A DNA stretch of 43,102 bases from the NCBI GenBank assembly GCA_003427395.1, contig BFEA01001106.1:64354-107455 (forward strand), in the 5' to 3' direction. Shown here one piece after another: positions 1-9,792 of this stretch. The notes beneath the pieces were generated by a model. It worked only from the letters and a program-made list of their open reading frames with translations, searched no databases and was not told the DNA's origin. Numbering within the stretch: position 1 is the stretch's first letter; each line of letters opens with the position of its first letter. Source of the stretch: Chara braunii. Its lineage: Eukaryota; Streptophyta; Charophyceae; Charales; Characeae. The translations under genes were made by a program, and so were the position numbers.

Positions 1-373
1 CCTCATTGCATCCTGAAACGGAGGAACTCTGACAGCTGTGTTTGGCTGTCTGGAATCAAACTCGTTTCCTTCTTTGGGCAATGAATGCATTTGGCCATTC
101 ACGTCGTCCCTGTCCATTTTACAAATGGTGACCTCCTGTCCCCTCACCACGGGGAGTATCCTTTTTTCACGGAGACGTTCACTCCCGACTGTTCCAGACA
201 TGTTTCATTTCTCGGAGTTACGTTATAAAAAATAAGGAGGAAAGCTGTTTCTAGCATCTTTTTCAGTTTTTTTTATTTCTTGTTTCAAATATTTTAATGT
301 CAAAATGGCGTCACACCGTTCAGTTTTCTGAACTCAACAACCGTAGGTGGGACCAGACCCCTGGGGAGAGGGT
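1..373. other. No supported feature
   Basis: Short open frames occur here but none resembles a known protein or shows codon structure I can defend. From about 320 the sequence resembles the flank of the LINE-tail motif that follows. Confidence 0.5.
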
Positions 374-464
374 CCATCTATTGGTGGGGAGCATCACCTG
401 CTGGGAAACGGGCCCAGCGTCCCTTATAGATGTTTTCTCAAAAAAAAAAAAAAAAAAAAAAAAA
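374..464. repeat. LINE-tail motif copy followed by poly-A
   Basis: A 50-bp motif beginning CATCTATTGGTGGGGAGC and ending CCAGCGTCCC recurs about nine times in the window. In the LINE copies at 3951-4397 and 26869-27275 its reverse complement lies in the 3' untranslated tail. Here a run of about 25 A follows on the plus strand, the opposite end from that expected for the LINE tail. This copy may therefore belong to a SINE-like derivative or a rearranged insertion. Confidence 0.7.
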
Positions 465-779
465 GAAGAACCTTATGCGACCAGATGAACAGGTTGCAAA
501 TGACTAAACACACGACTTCACACATGCCCAATGCACACAGTCATCTTAGCCGATGAATGGCAAAACAACAGAGATGAACTATCTGGGCCCCATCAGTTCC
601 TTGATGATATCTCAAGGCAGTCGCCCTTTGGAAAAAAAACAACAGAAAAAAAGGTTTCTGACAAGATCATGAGATAGCAATACTCTAAGAACCAACCATA
701 CGTCGGTCATCAGCAGACACACGCATTCACATGTTGACACTTTGACTCACAAAGAAACGAACAACTGCAGCGCTGACAC

Positions 780-869
780 TTTTTTTTTTTTTTTTTTTTT
801 TTCAAAACAAAAGGAGCTCCAATCTATTGGTGGGGAGCATCACCTGCTGGAAATTGGGTCCACCGTCCC
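780..869 (-). repeat. 5'-truncated LINE tail with poly-A (minus strand)
   Basis: A T-run at 780-802 is followed after 17 bases by the same 50-bp LINE-tail motif. Read on the minus strand this is the motif, a short linker and then poly-A, the order seen at the 3' end of the LINE at 26385-27275. It is probably a very short, 5'-truncated insertion. I see no convincing target-site duplication. Confidence 0.65.
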
Positions 870-1080
870 AAGAACAATGATTATTCTGTTTATTTAGGAA
901 CATAGGTCATGAAATCAATGAGCACAGGTCCTGCCTCTTCAGTTCTATAAGTCAACTTACTAGCATTCCACCACTTAACTCGAGCTGTGTCAGATCCCAA
1001 ATCCGTCAGCAAATGATCACCAGTTTGAATTCCAGTTTTCATTCTAGTAGCACTTTTATTCCTCCTCTCTCCCAAACCAC

Positions 1081-1286
1081 TTAAACCACCAGTACCTCGC
1101 TCAGCTATTGAATCCGAGCCTCCCAGCACGCTGCGCGCCAAGTCCTGCCGAACCGCCGTCGCAATTTTCTTTTTCGTTTTGTCTGCCGCCCCCAGCCAAT
1201 GCGGTCCGGCAGGCCGAAGCCCAAATGGCGCGGCGCGTATACGGGAACGCCGCGGCCGATAGCTGGGCCAGGTACTGGTGGTTTAA
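1081..1286. mobile_element. Small TIR element with TTAA at both ends
   Basis: The two ends are inverted copies: the left starts TTAAACCACCAGTACCT and the right ends with its exact reverse complement. Pairing continues inward to CAGCTAT with few mismatches, giving terminal inverted repeats of about 28 bp. The 206-bp length with no coding capacity makes it MITE-like. TTAA stands at both outer edges, which would fit a piggyBac-type target duplication, but it could equally be part of the repeat. Solo arms of the family lie at 1401-1440, 2531-2566 and 23524-23555. Confidence 0.65.
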
Positions 1287-1400
1287 GGTACCGATGCAAG
1301 TTCCGAAGGAGGGAAAAATTCTGGAAAATCAGCAGCATCTTTTAATGTATCATCAGCTCCCAAATTCCACCAGCTATTGAACACCAGTGTGTAATCACGT

Positions 1401-1440
1401 TTAAGCCACCAGTACTTCGCTCAGCTATTGATGCCGAGCC
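1401..1440. repeat. Solo arm of the CCACCAGTAC family
   Basis: TTAAGCCACCAGTACTTCGC and the following CTCAGCTATTG match the left arm of the element at 1081-1286. No partner arm facing it is seen nearby, so it is a solo end or half element. Confidence 0.6.
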
Positions 1441-1624
1441 TGGAAACGACCTGCGCACCATTTTTTCCGAGCCTGTAGTGGGGGGAAATCGGTTTGGAAC
1501 ATTTGTGGGCTGGCACTGGTACCGTCCCTTATTCTGGACCTGCTGCCAGCAGGAGGAACGAAACAGGCTGTAGCTCACTAGTTTTCACTTGTGCAGGCGT
1601 GAGACTGCCTGATGTTGCATTGGT

Positions 1625-2160
1625 GACACTGTCCAGGGAGTCAATCAGATACTGCCGAGATTCTTTTTCTTTTTTCTATTGCAACAACGGAAATGGAAAA
1701 AAATGGCATTCTAGGCCACGGCCTTCAGTTTCAGGAGTACATGGCAAGAATTCAGGGAGGATACATTCTCGAGAGAGTTCTTGCTCGAGCCATATGAGAT
1801 AGAGCTGAGGTCTTTGTTTGTTTTTTTTTTTTTTTTGCAGGAAGGAAAATAGAACGGCAGAAAAGTTGGCTGCACGTCCTCCTTCCTATTCATGAGTATC
1901 TGCCCACAACTGAGGGAGAGTACATTGTCGGGGTATTGCTGCCCTTTGGGGTGCGCGAGATACAGCCCAGATTCTTCTTTTTTTTTCCTTTCTTTTGCAG
2001 CAAAAAAAAAAAAGAAACAGTGAAAAGATGGTGTGCAACGCGAGGGCCTTCAGATTCATGACAGGAACTTGAATGCTCCCACAATTGAGGGAGGATACAT
2101 TCATTTTGGGAAAGTGCCTAAGACATTCATTTTGTGTCAGGCACTTGGATGCTCCCAGTT
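1625..2160. repeat. Degenerate tandem repeat, three units of about 165 bp
   Basis: The motif GAGGGAGRATACATT or a close variant occurs near 1753, 1912 and 2087. Each unit also carries a GAGATACAGCC-like block, a T-rich run ending near TTGCAG, and an A-rich run. The spacing is about 159 and 175 bp. No coding function is evident. Confidence 0.6.
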
Positions 2161-2515
2161 TCTCACGGTGAGTCTCTCTTCGGTGGAAAAAAAGAAAAGG
2201 AAAGCAATGAAAGCGGCATTGGCTTTAAGCTGAAACTGCATCCAGATACATATGTCGAAGTGCTATCATGAAAATGCTCTGCCAACTGTACTTTTCCTTT
2301 ATTCTTTTTTTCTGTCCTTTTCCATTTCACGTCCTTGCAAGTTTCTTTTCTCTTTTTTCTTTTATGGCATTGCACACAGCGACGTGCATGTTTCCACATG
2401 CACGGAAATGCAAGACGACATACTGGAGTCCATTGGGCAGTTTTCCCTGAGCCCGCCACCTTCCTCCCCCATAGCGCTTCTAACCCTCCCCCGAGCCCCT
2501 AAGAATGCGGCGCGT

Positions 2516-2566
2516 TAACGTGGAAGGCCTGCGGCCGATGTATGGCCCAAGTACTGGTGGTTTAAG
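2516..2566. repeat. Solo arm of the CCACCAGTAC family at a LINE 3' end
   Basis: GCGGCCGAT, then GTACTGGTGGTTTAA, match the right arm of the 1081-1286 element. It abuts the 3' end of the minus-strand LINE fragment, so the end of the LINE open frame reads into it. It may be an insertion or an alternative tail for this LINE copy; a similar arm lies next to a LINE-tail motif at 23524-23681. Confidence 0.55.
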
Positions 2567-2574
2567 TGGCATTT

Positions 2575-3431
2575 CAGAAACATTTTCCCAAGACCCTTCC
2601 ACTTTCCCAATGTTCCTACCATCTGACTCCCCAAGCCAGTCCTTTTGAAATTGTGAGAGAATTTTTTTGATGTCCAGTTTTTGAAGAGAAGTTTTGAGCT
2701 TATTGTTCGTGTTAATCCAGCGAGCTCGGATTTCTGTTTCCACAAATTGCTTGACTATGTCCGTGAGTTCTGTCCCTTCAAGTCTTACGTCTTCCATAAC
2801 ACGCACACATCTTCTGTGCCATAAGGACCAAAGTACAGCTTTCCTGCCTAGGTGAAAAAGATTATTTTGAAAAGTAGATAATGATAGGGTGGAGGGATCC
2901 CAATGGCCGATTAATATCGCCCGCCAATCCCATGGCCAATCTAGTTCAGTCAAGCGTCTCCAAACACAGTCCCATCTCCTCCACAACAGAATCGATCCTG
3001 GGCACTGTGCAAATATGCGCATATGGTTTTCCTATATTTTCTTGAGGGGAATGATGAGAGGCAGAGCTGGCACAAAGGAAATCCAAGCCCCCTTTGTTCT
3101 AAAGTTGTGTGGTCTATCAGGCAGTCATTGGTGGGCAAGCAACGATGCACAATCTGCCATTGTAGAGATGAAACTTGGCTGGTCTTTCTTAAATTTTTTG
3201 GAACTAGCGCAAGGGTCTGAGTTGCTCCATATTAATATTCAGATGTTTGGCCCATCGGTCCTGTGTAATTGCTATTACATCAACCTTAGGTCTCAGTAAA
3301 CCGTATGTAGCTTTGACTGTGAGTGACTGTAATGTACTAGGTTTACCATATTGGCTTGTCTTCCAGCACCATTCCCCTTGATCAATAGGTACCTGATATA
3401 GAGAATGATAGAGAACATGATGAGCACACAC
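2575..3431 (-). pseudogene. LINE retrotransposon fragment, C-terminal zf-RVT region (copy 1)
   Basis: This minus-strand remnant encodes the region C-terminal to the reverse transcriptase of a non-LTR retrotransposon, the zinc-binding zf-RVT segment. Recognisable pieces, in order, are LTVKATYGLLRP, CLPTNDCLI, CQLC, then CPGSILLWRRWDCVW and LGRKAVLWSLWHRRC. The same order appears in the better copy at 4398-5996. The reading frame changes several times between about 3200 and 2950, so it cannot make a protein. The endonuclease and catalytic RT domains are absent, as in a 5'-truncated LINE insertion. The 3' side runs directly into a CCACCAGTAC repeat arm. It appears older and more decayed than the copy at 4398-5996. 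Confidence 0.75.
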
Positions 3432-3950
3432 ACGCGATCCACCGTGTCAACCGCCAACCCAATAAAACACCCTACCCGTCCTCGGTTCGTCGCGTTGCGT
3501 ACTCGTCGCCAGATGGCGAGAGTCAAATGAATGTTACTTTATTAAGAGTAATCGTTACTGTTGGCAATGCCCCATTTACTTGGTCGGTCTTCTTGCTATC
3601 GGTAGTGCCTGAATCCTAAGTCCGTTGGTATGGTCCAATTCCCGTACCTATTCTTTCCCCATCAATCCATGTACCCTGTAGTACCCTATCTTAGTCCCCG
3701 CACCCGGTAGTACCCGGTCTGCCACGGTTCAGTCCCGCCCTGGATGGTACCCAGTCCCAGTCGGAACTGTTATCTCAACTGCACTTTTCTCTCAACTGAT
3801 TCCCCTACAGTACAGACCTGGTCTATACATCCTTGTCTCCCATAACGTAGATTATCCTCTCAATCAACTAATCCCCGATAGCATTCATTCATCATAGAAT
3901 CGTCACCCATTCATCTAATGAGACTATCACACTTCCCTGCTTGGTGAGTC
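3432..3950. other. No supported feature
   Basis: Moderately AT-rich DNA with some repetition of GTACCC/CCCGG words near 3655-3760. I see no credible reading frame, RNA gene or paired repeat ends. Confidence 0.4.
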
Positions 3951-4397
3951 TTTTTTTTCCCCCCCCCCTTAAAACGTCCCCATCGGTTTTAGTGATGCTG
4001 GTAAGAGCAGACACCACTAGCACCTGGGGGCGTGGGGAGCATCACCTGCTGGAAAACGGGTCCAGCGTCCCATATACAAGCTGCATGAAATATGTCAAGA
4101 AAGGGATGAGGGGGGTTCCTGCCAGCGTTGATTACCCCGGGGTCCGGGGGATTAACTGAGCAGGGGGTTAGAGAGTGGGGGGGGAGAATCTCTTCACCCG
4201 AAAACAGGCGCCAGATACTATCTATTACACACTAGTTCTCCCCTCCTTCCTATATTGATGACCCTGGGAACCTGAGTATTGAACTGCGCACTTTTTTCCG
4301 TCACTACACACTAGATCCTCCTTTCCCTGAGCCTTGATGAGTCAGTGACCATGCCACAGACAACCACACCTGAATCCTGGCTTAACTATCCCTACTT
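3951..4397 (-). repeat. 3' untranslated tail of LINE copy 2
   Basis: Read on the minus strand this follows the LINE stop codon. It aligns by eye with 26869-27275 behind LINE copy 3. Shared blocks include CTGCTCAGTNAATCCCC, GGACCCGTTTTCCAGCAGGT and GGTGTCTGCTC. The 50-bp LINE-tail motif lies at 4033-4071. Where copy 3 ends in a long poly-A, this copy ends in a run of about 10 G then 8 A (minus strand; 3951-3968 on plus). Confidence 0.8.
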
Positions 4398-5996
4398 TCA
4401 TCCATCCCTGCCATACCATCCTAAGTCTACTAGGCTGTTTGGGGGGGGAGGGAAAAAGTCAGGGAACTCTTGGGCAGGTCTCATTGGGATAGTTGTGTCA
4501 ATCTTTGTCCAGTCATTGAATAATAGCCAGTAGTCCCTTTCTAAAACCTCCCCTGTTTTCTGTCCTCCTTTCCATTCCACTTTCCCTATCCTTCCACCTT
4601 TGTCCCCTCCCAGCCAGCTCGAGCTGAAGTTCTGGATTTTTTGTTGGATGTCTCTCCTTGAGAGTATTGTCTGCGTCTGTAACTGAGTTTTGACTGTTTC
4701 CCATTTCGCAGTAATTTCTGTCTGGATCTGTTGTTTGATACTGTCCATGAATTTCGGACCTTCCATCCTTACTCGTTCCATTTTGTAGGTACAGCGCCTT
4801 CGCCAAAGAGCCCAAAGCACTGCCCTGCGTCCTAATTTGAACATGATATTAGTGAAATCATCCGACCCATTATTGGTCCATATTTCACAGAGCAGGGCTT
4901 TCCAGTCCCACGACCATGGGGTTTGCGTTTCTATTTGGTCCCAGATTCTGTCCCACCATCTCCAAAGCCAAATTGCTCCTGGGCATTGGAGAAATATGTG
5001 CTCGATAGTCTCGGGTCTTTTCCGGGTCGGGAACGGGTCTGTGCACAGTTTGCACCAGGGCATGGCTTTCCCCATTTGCTCCAGACGAGTTCTTTCTATG
5101 AGCCAGTTGTTTGTTGGGAGGCAACGGTGCTCTATTTGCCATTGCAGCGAGGCGAACTTTGCAGGTTTCTCTTTTGTCATTCTAAACCATTTCATTTGCT
5201 TCAGGTCCTCCCTATTCACATTCAATTGCCTCAACCAACGATCCTCTACCGTATCTCACAAGTTGATTCTTGGTCTGAGAAGCCTATAGGTCGCCTTGAC
5301 CGTGAGACCGTACAAGGTTTTCGTTGTTTTTCTACCTTTCCTTATAGGTGTTGACCATATCCATTATGTCGGGTCTAAGGCCAATTGGTAAATCAAGACA
5401 TGCGTGAGGTAGTCTACCAATTGTTATTTTTCCTGAAGCACCCGGATTCTGAATAGATCTTCTTTGTTGTATATCATTTTTTCTTTCAGTTCTGCCTTTT
5501 GAATCTCATTGTTCCCTTTCCTTTGGTAGAGATTCAGCTCCACGATTCCGTTGGTGTCATGTTGTACGATGTTTCCTACCACACCTGGACGATTCCTGAT
5601 TGCCACCCAGTCCGATTCTTGCAGGTCGGGGCCTTTCCTAAGAATCCTCCACCAGTCGAGGGGCATCTTTTCGATTAGAGTCTCTAAAGGCTCCTCTACT
5701 TTGTGGCATTAACGCAGTTTTTCTCTTAGCTGCTCTGATTTAACCCACTCTCTATGATCTATGTCCCATATGTCGTTGATCCTAGTTACCCCCCGCTTAA
5801 CCCAACTCCGCCAAGGGGCGTCTCCGCAGTGGAGGGTCTGTCCCTTCGAGTCCACCACCCATCTATTCCCGAAAAGGGGTTGCCGGACTACCTCTTCCCA
5901 TCTTCTTGGTGAGGTTATCCGCATCCTAACACACAATTTCACCCTCTCCCTCATACATGTTATCTTTCCAACAGAAGTTGTCCCATCAGCTTCCAT
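4398..5996 (-). pseudogene. LINE retrotransposon, RT thumb and zf-RVT region (copy 2)
   Basis: This is the longest LINE remnant. On the minus strand the upstream piece (5996-5709) has QPLFGNRWVVDSKGQ and DIWDIDHREW, typical of the segment after the RT catalytic domain of plant-type LINEs. A middle piece covers 5666-5424. The last open frame (5234-4398, 278 codons) holds the zinc-finger-like region: CLPTNNWL, then CKLC, then TIEHIFLQCPG (a C-x2-C ... H-x4-C pattern), followed by WLWRWWDRIW and LGRRAVLWALWRRRC. The pieces lie in different frames with stops between about 5423 and 5235, so the gene is dead. The catalytic RT and endonuclease domains are missing. Its 5' edge abuts a different RT (5997-7790), so this looks like a 5'-truncated insertion into or beside that element. 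Confidence 0.85.
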
Positions 5997-7790
5997 ACTG
6001 ACGTTTCCCGAGCTCAGCGCGCAGAAAAATCAGCAACGCTACAATGCCGATCCTGGGAGTCGAGTCTCGATATATGTGGTGCAGCATTCCGGTCACGATG
6101 ACACTCTTTGCCTTCTTCCCCGCTCACAATTTGAAATCCTGCATTGTCTGGAAAGCCAATCTTCTCCCGCTCCATACTTCCTGCTCGTTTTTGGAAATCT
6201 GCAGTGTGCCAATGAAGCGAAATGATTCCCTCATGGTCAACATGCATCCCAAGAACACCTATTCAGGTCACCCTTCGTCGGTTCTTTGTAGTGTTAAATT
6301 ATCATCGTAACACGTCTCGAACCAGTGAAGTATTCTTTCCATTGGCCCCTGATTTTTCGTCCTCCGGACCACGAACAACGACATGTCGTCAACCAGCCTA
6401 ATCCCTCTCACTAATCTACAATCACTCCCTTATCATGCCAATAACTCACAATCAGCCTTAATACACAACAGATTTGCAAGCGAGGGGCTGATACTTTTCC
6501 CCATGCATTGGGGATTCCAACTTTCTGATTCAACACTTTCCCCGCTGCCTGCATGAAGCAATGCCGAAGGTCAAACTCTTTGAAACACTTCAACTGCGTG
6601 GGGGAAAAGGTCTTGCCATTACTACCACTCGCGCCTTTCCCGAATCATACCTTTTCCCCCCTCGTCCTCATCTACACCGATCAGATTCTCCGTCCTTTGT
6701 TTCCATGCCATTCCAGCAGCCATTTCATTGAGGACAGAATCACTCAATGTGGAAGCTTGTTGAACATGTCCTTTATTTCAAAGAACCTGGTCTCGGTGGA
6801 GGCTTGGGATGGAACAGCATTCAGTCTCCTGTTAACTTTCCCAACTCTCTCCTTCAACTGCGATACAGACTTCAGGTTGAGGTGGTTGGTTGCCGGCAGG
6901 GCATCAATGAGCCCGTTGAGCGCACGTGCTACAAACTTGCACGTCGAGATGGAGGGATCGTCATAGGTAGGGCATATAGAACAAAATTGTACTTTGGCAA
7001 CTCATACGCCCTTCCCAGTTTACCTTCCTTATCCCACTTCCCCATCTTCATCAATCCTTGTTGTTCATAATGCCTACGAGTCACGATTAGTAACTCACCG
7101 TCCGTTATATCCACGATCGTGTACCCTTCTACATCGCTGCAGTGTACAGCACCGGGCAGTGGGCACACGATAAGGGTATCTCCTGGATTGCGGTCCAGGG
7201 GTACCCTCACCAACTCCTTCACTTCCTCTCAACCTCCTCCAGTTTCATCTCGACCCATTCCATCTCAGATTTCATCCAAGTCCGCATCTTCGATGGTCAG
7301 CCGGACTTGCAGTTTCAAAAATGGTTCGAAATTTTCACAGGCTTTGACTTTTTGAGCAACTCGCTACACAGTAATGTACGACGGCTGCTCTCTCTCTTCA
7401 GCGACACATTCTTGACATTCAACGCAATGGAGGGAACCTAAGTCAATTCATTCATTCGGCAACATATGCGGGCTTCAGAATCCCTTCTTGGAATGTGCAG
7501 GTCCGTGCAACAGCACGCGGACTCATCAACCGCCGCAATACGACGATGATTGTGCAATAAGTCCCCCACGTTTGGATTCTTAGTCCAAACAACTAGGAGA
7601 CATCAACATAGTATGAAGCGAGCAATTACTACAGAGAGATCGGTTCCAACCAATTTCTGTTGAATTTTCCTAGTTACAACTCCCTTCCTAATTCTATCAT
7701 CAAACTGGATGCGAACTCAATGTCTCTTACGTATCCCGACGTCAAACCTCTCCCGAATGATCCGAGATAGCATCAACCGAATATTGGTTC
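5997..7790 (-). pseudogene. Penelope-like reverse transcriptase remnant
   Basis: On the minus strand, short conserved blocks appear in RT order. They are KNPNVGDLLHNHRR near 7570-7530, KELVRVPLDRNPGDTLIVCP near 7222-7160, then GKWDKEGKLGRAYELPK. RT motif A follows as FFEIKDMFNKLPH near 6790-6745, a motif-B-like MGKSISPSLANLLC near 6500-6460, and the catalytic block RLVDDMSLFVV near 6400-6365. Thumb-like GMLHHIYRDS and ALLIFLRAELGK come near 6075-6010. The F-D/E-I-K-D-M-F motif A and the PMGK.xSP.LA motif B recall Penelope-like RTs more than LINE or LTR RTs; that assignment is inference. The frame breaks several times, with stops just after motif A and before motif C. No GIY-YIG endonuclease is visible because the LINE fragment at 4398-5996 starts where it would be expected. 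The RT at 9793-11823 is of the same family. Confidence 0.7.
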
Positions 7791-8204
7791 GACTAAGCTT
7801 CTCTGAAAAAAATATTTGCCACCCTGTACCATTGCGCCAACTTGTCCAGGGTACATGTGTACAAGCGTTTCCGCTTCCACTTCGATCGAAGCATCCTAAT
7901 CATCTCTGTTTTTGACCCAACATGCACGTCGAGGCTTCCACCACTTTCGTAATAGTAAAGAAGCCGCCACGTTCGATCTCATGTTTCTGCTCAGCTAAAG
8001 TCGAGGTTCCTATCGTCAGTGTCGTACCCCCGCTCACCGTTTATGGGGTCTATGAACGAAATTCGTTCACCGATCACGAAAATCATGACCGATTGGAGTT
8101 CACGGAGTTCATGTTGAGCGGGAACGTTTTTTTTTTTTTTTCCCTTTTGGCTGGGGGGGGTGGTTTTTTGCTTTATTGGTGTGTGTGTGGTGTCCATGGG
8201 TATT
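7791..8204. other. Probable upstream remnant of the minus-strand RT element
   Basis: No clean frame. The minus strand may continue the RT element upstream, but I cannot name a domain. A T-run lies at 8130-8142 and a G-run at 8154-8161. Confidence 0.3.
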
Positions 8205-8870
8205 GGGGTAACTAGGTCTCTGTCATGAAAGCACTTTGTAAATGCATTTCCCATGCCCTTTTTACTATGAATCCCCCTCGGCGGCGACCATCCGCGGACA
8301 AGTCCGCGGCCGCGGCCTACGCCGCGACCCTGCGGACGTATCCGCGGTCCGCGACCATGAAAAAAAAAAAACAAAAAAAAAAAAATCAAAAAATTCTGAA
8401 AAACAAGTATGTTATGCAGAAAAATAAACTGAACAAATTTTGCCTTGTGGTCATATCCAAAACCGTTACTGAATTTAAAATAAAAAACCACATACGTTTG
8501 ATGTTTTTTTTTTGGAAAAAAACAAACAAACAACTTTTGCCTCAGGAAAATTAGTTTTTGAATTTTTAAAATTCGAAGACGAAGTCAAAAAATAAAATAC
8601 GCAATTTAGATCTCGAAAAGATCTACAACCCCATATTTTTTGTTTTTTTTTTTGATAAATTTTTAAGGTCACAAAAATTTTCTGAAAGTCGCGGCCGCAC
8701 CCAACCGCGGCCGGAGCCACGGCGGCCGTGTTCACGTCCGCCCTCCGAGCTTGACCCCGCGGACGCGTCCGCGGGTGTTTCATAGCCTTTTTGGAGTCTA
8801 GTACGATCCCAAGTTTCAAATGCAGTCGAAACTCTTGACATGCAGAAAAGTCGCAAGGCGGTGTACAACT
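8205..8870 (+). repeat. Family D repeat, split by a miniature element
   Basis: The outer parts (8205-8264 and 8786-8870) join to match the intact family D copy at 32101-32261, which is in the opposite orientation. Shared blocks are GGGGTAACTAGG, GAAAGCANTTTGTAAATGCA and AAACTCTTGACATGCAGAAA. The 521 bp between them are absent from the intact copy and form the miniature element at 8265-8785. Confidence 0.8.
8265..8785. mobile_element. CTATG-end miniature element 1 (GC-rich ends, AT-rich core)
   Basis: The ends are inverted: left CTATGAATCCCCC, right the complement of CTATGAAACACCC. CCTTTTT flanks both sides (8257-8263 and 8786-8792), consistent with a 7-8 bp target-site duplication. The intact repeat at 32101-32261 serves as an empty site. 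About 80 bp at each end is dense in CCGCGG and CGGCCG words, while the core (about 8359-8685) is strongly AT-rich. A small hairpin TAGATCT-loop-AGATCTA lies at 8607-8625, followed by CAACCCCATATTTTT. There is no coding capacity, so it is non-autonomous. The superfamily is uncertain; an 8-bp duplication would suit hAT. Confidence 0.8.
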
Positions 8871-9171
8871 TCACCTTTAGGAAAACAAAAGGTCAAGTTG
8901 CAAGTGTTTTCATCTTGATGTTGCGATGACAAGAGTTCATGTTATGAACGCATGTTATGTTTCTTGTCCATGCAAAGATTTGATGATATTTTCACCGGGG
9001 AATATACAAATGACAAGCCAACGTCCATATTAAATCATTTGTTGGCGATCATCACCTTTTTTGGGTACATACATTAGTACTTGGTGGCGTTAGATCTTTG
9101 GAGATTGGCTGACTTGTTTCCGTTTTTACCTGAGTTTTGATGACAATCATATTCTTCTTCTTTTGTAAGAC

Positions 9172-9792
9172 ATGGCGAACAATGGAGGCAACAATAAGTG
9201 TCTTAATTGTGGTGGCGATGGGCATTTCGCCCGAGAGTGTCCTTTAGCACGGGGGAGCCAGAGTGTAGGAGGCGGTGGAGTTGGAGGAGGAGGAGGAGGG
9301 GGAGGCACTCCTTCGTTCATTCCGTGGTTTTGGATGCCAGGACGACCGCAGGAGGATATGGGAGAACGTGAGTTCATTCGACAGATAATTGCAGAGAAGA
9401 GAGAAGAGCAGGTCTGGAGAAGGGTGTTTGAAGAAAATAGGAAGATGGATGAGTTGATCAAATCGGAGATTGAGAGAAACTCCGAATCCTTAGAGGCTAG
9501 AGTGATGTCGAAGATCGGGCGTCAATATCACTTTGCTCGTGACAAAGCTCGTAAAGAGGAGATAAGATGTCCTTTTTTTTTTACTTTCATTCAAAATTCG
9601 AGCGATGGGGAGGTCGTGGCGGCGTGGCCTATTCCTGTGACGGACTGGAGGAGATTGAAGACGAGATTGCGAAGTTGTATGAAATTCGTAAACGCAAGCG
9701 TAAAGGGAAATCATTGTCCGATTCGGGAAGACGCAACTTCAGGCAACCGGATCATGGTCGGAGGGGGTGTTGGCTCATGTAAGTTATGTTAA
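9172..9792 (+). pseudogene. CCHC zinc-knuckle ORF of a retroelement
   Basis: The frame starts at ATG 9172 and runs 206 codons. Residues 10-23 form a CCHC knuckle, CLNCGGDGHFAREC (C-x2-C-x4-H-x4-C), the nucleic-acid-binding motif of retroelement gag-like proteins. A glycine tract follows at about residues 33-45. Residues about 65-125 are rich in E, K and R and may form a coiled coil. The frame changes near a T-run at 9575-9583: after that point a different frame gives GLEEIEDEIAKLYEIRKRKR, which looks like the true continuation. The annotated end at 9792 is therefore probably a frameshift product. It lies upstream of, and on the same strand as, the RT at 9793-11823 and is likely ORF1, or the N-terminus, of the same element. 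Confidence 0.7.

Noticed and set aside
4837-5354. Plus-strand frames of about 150 codons
   Set aside because: They are antisense shadows of the LINE zf-RVT coding region.
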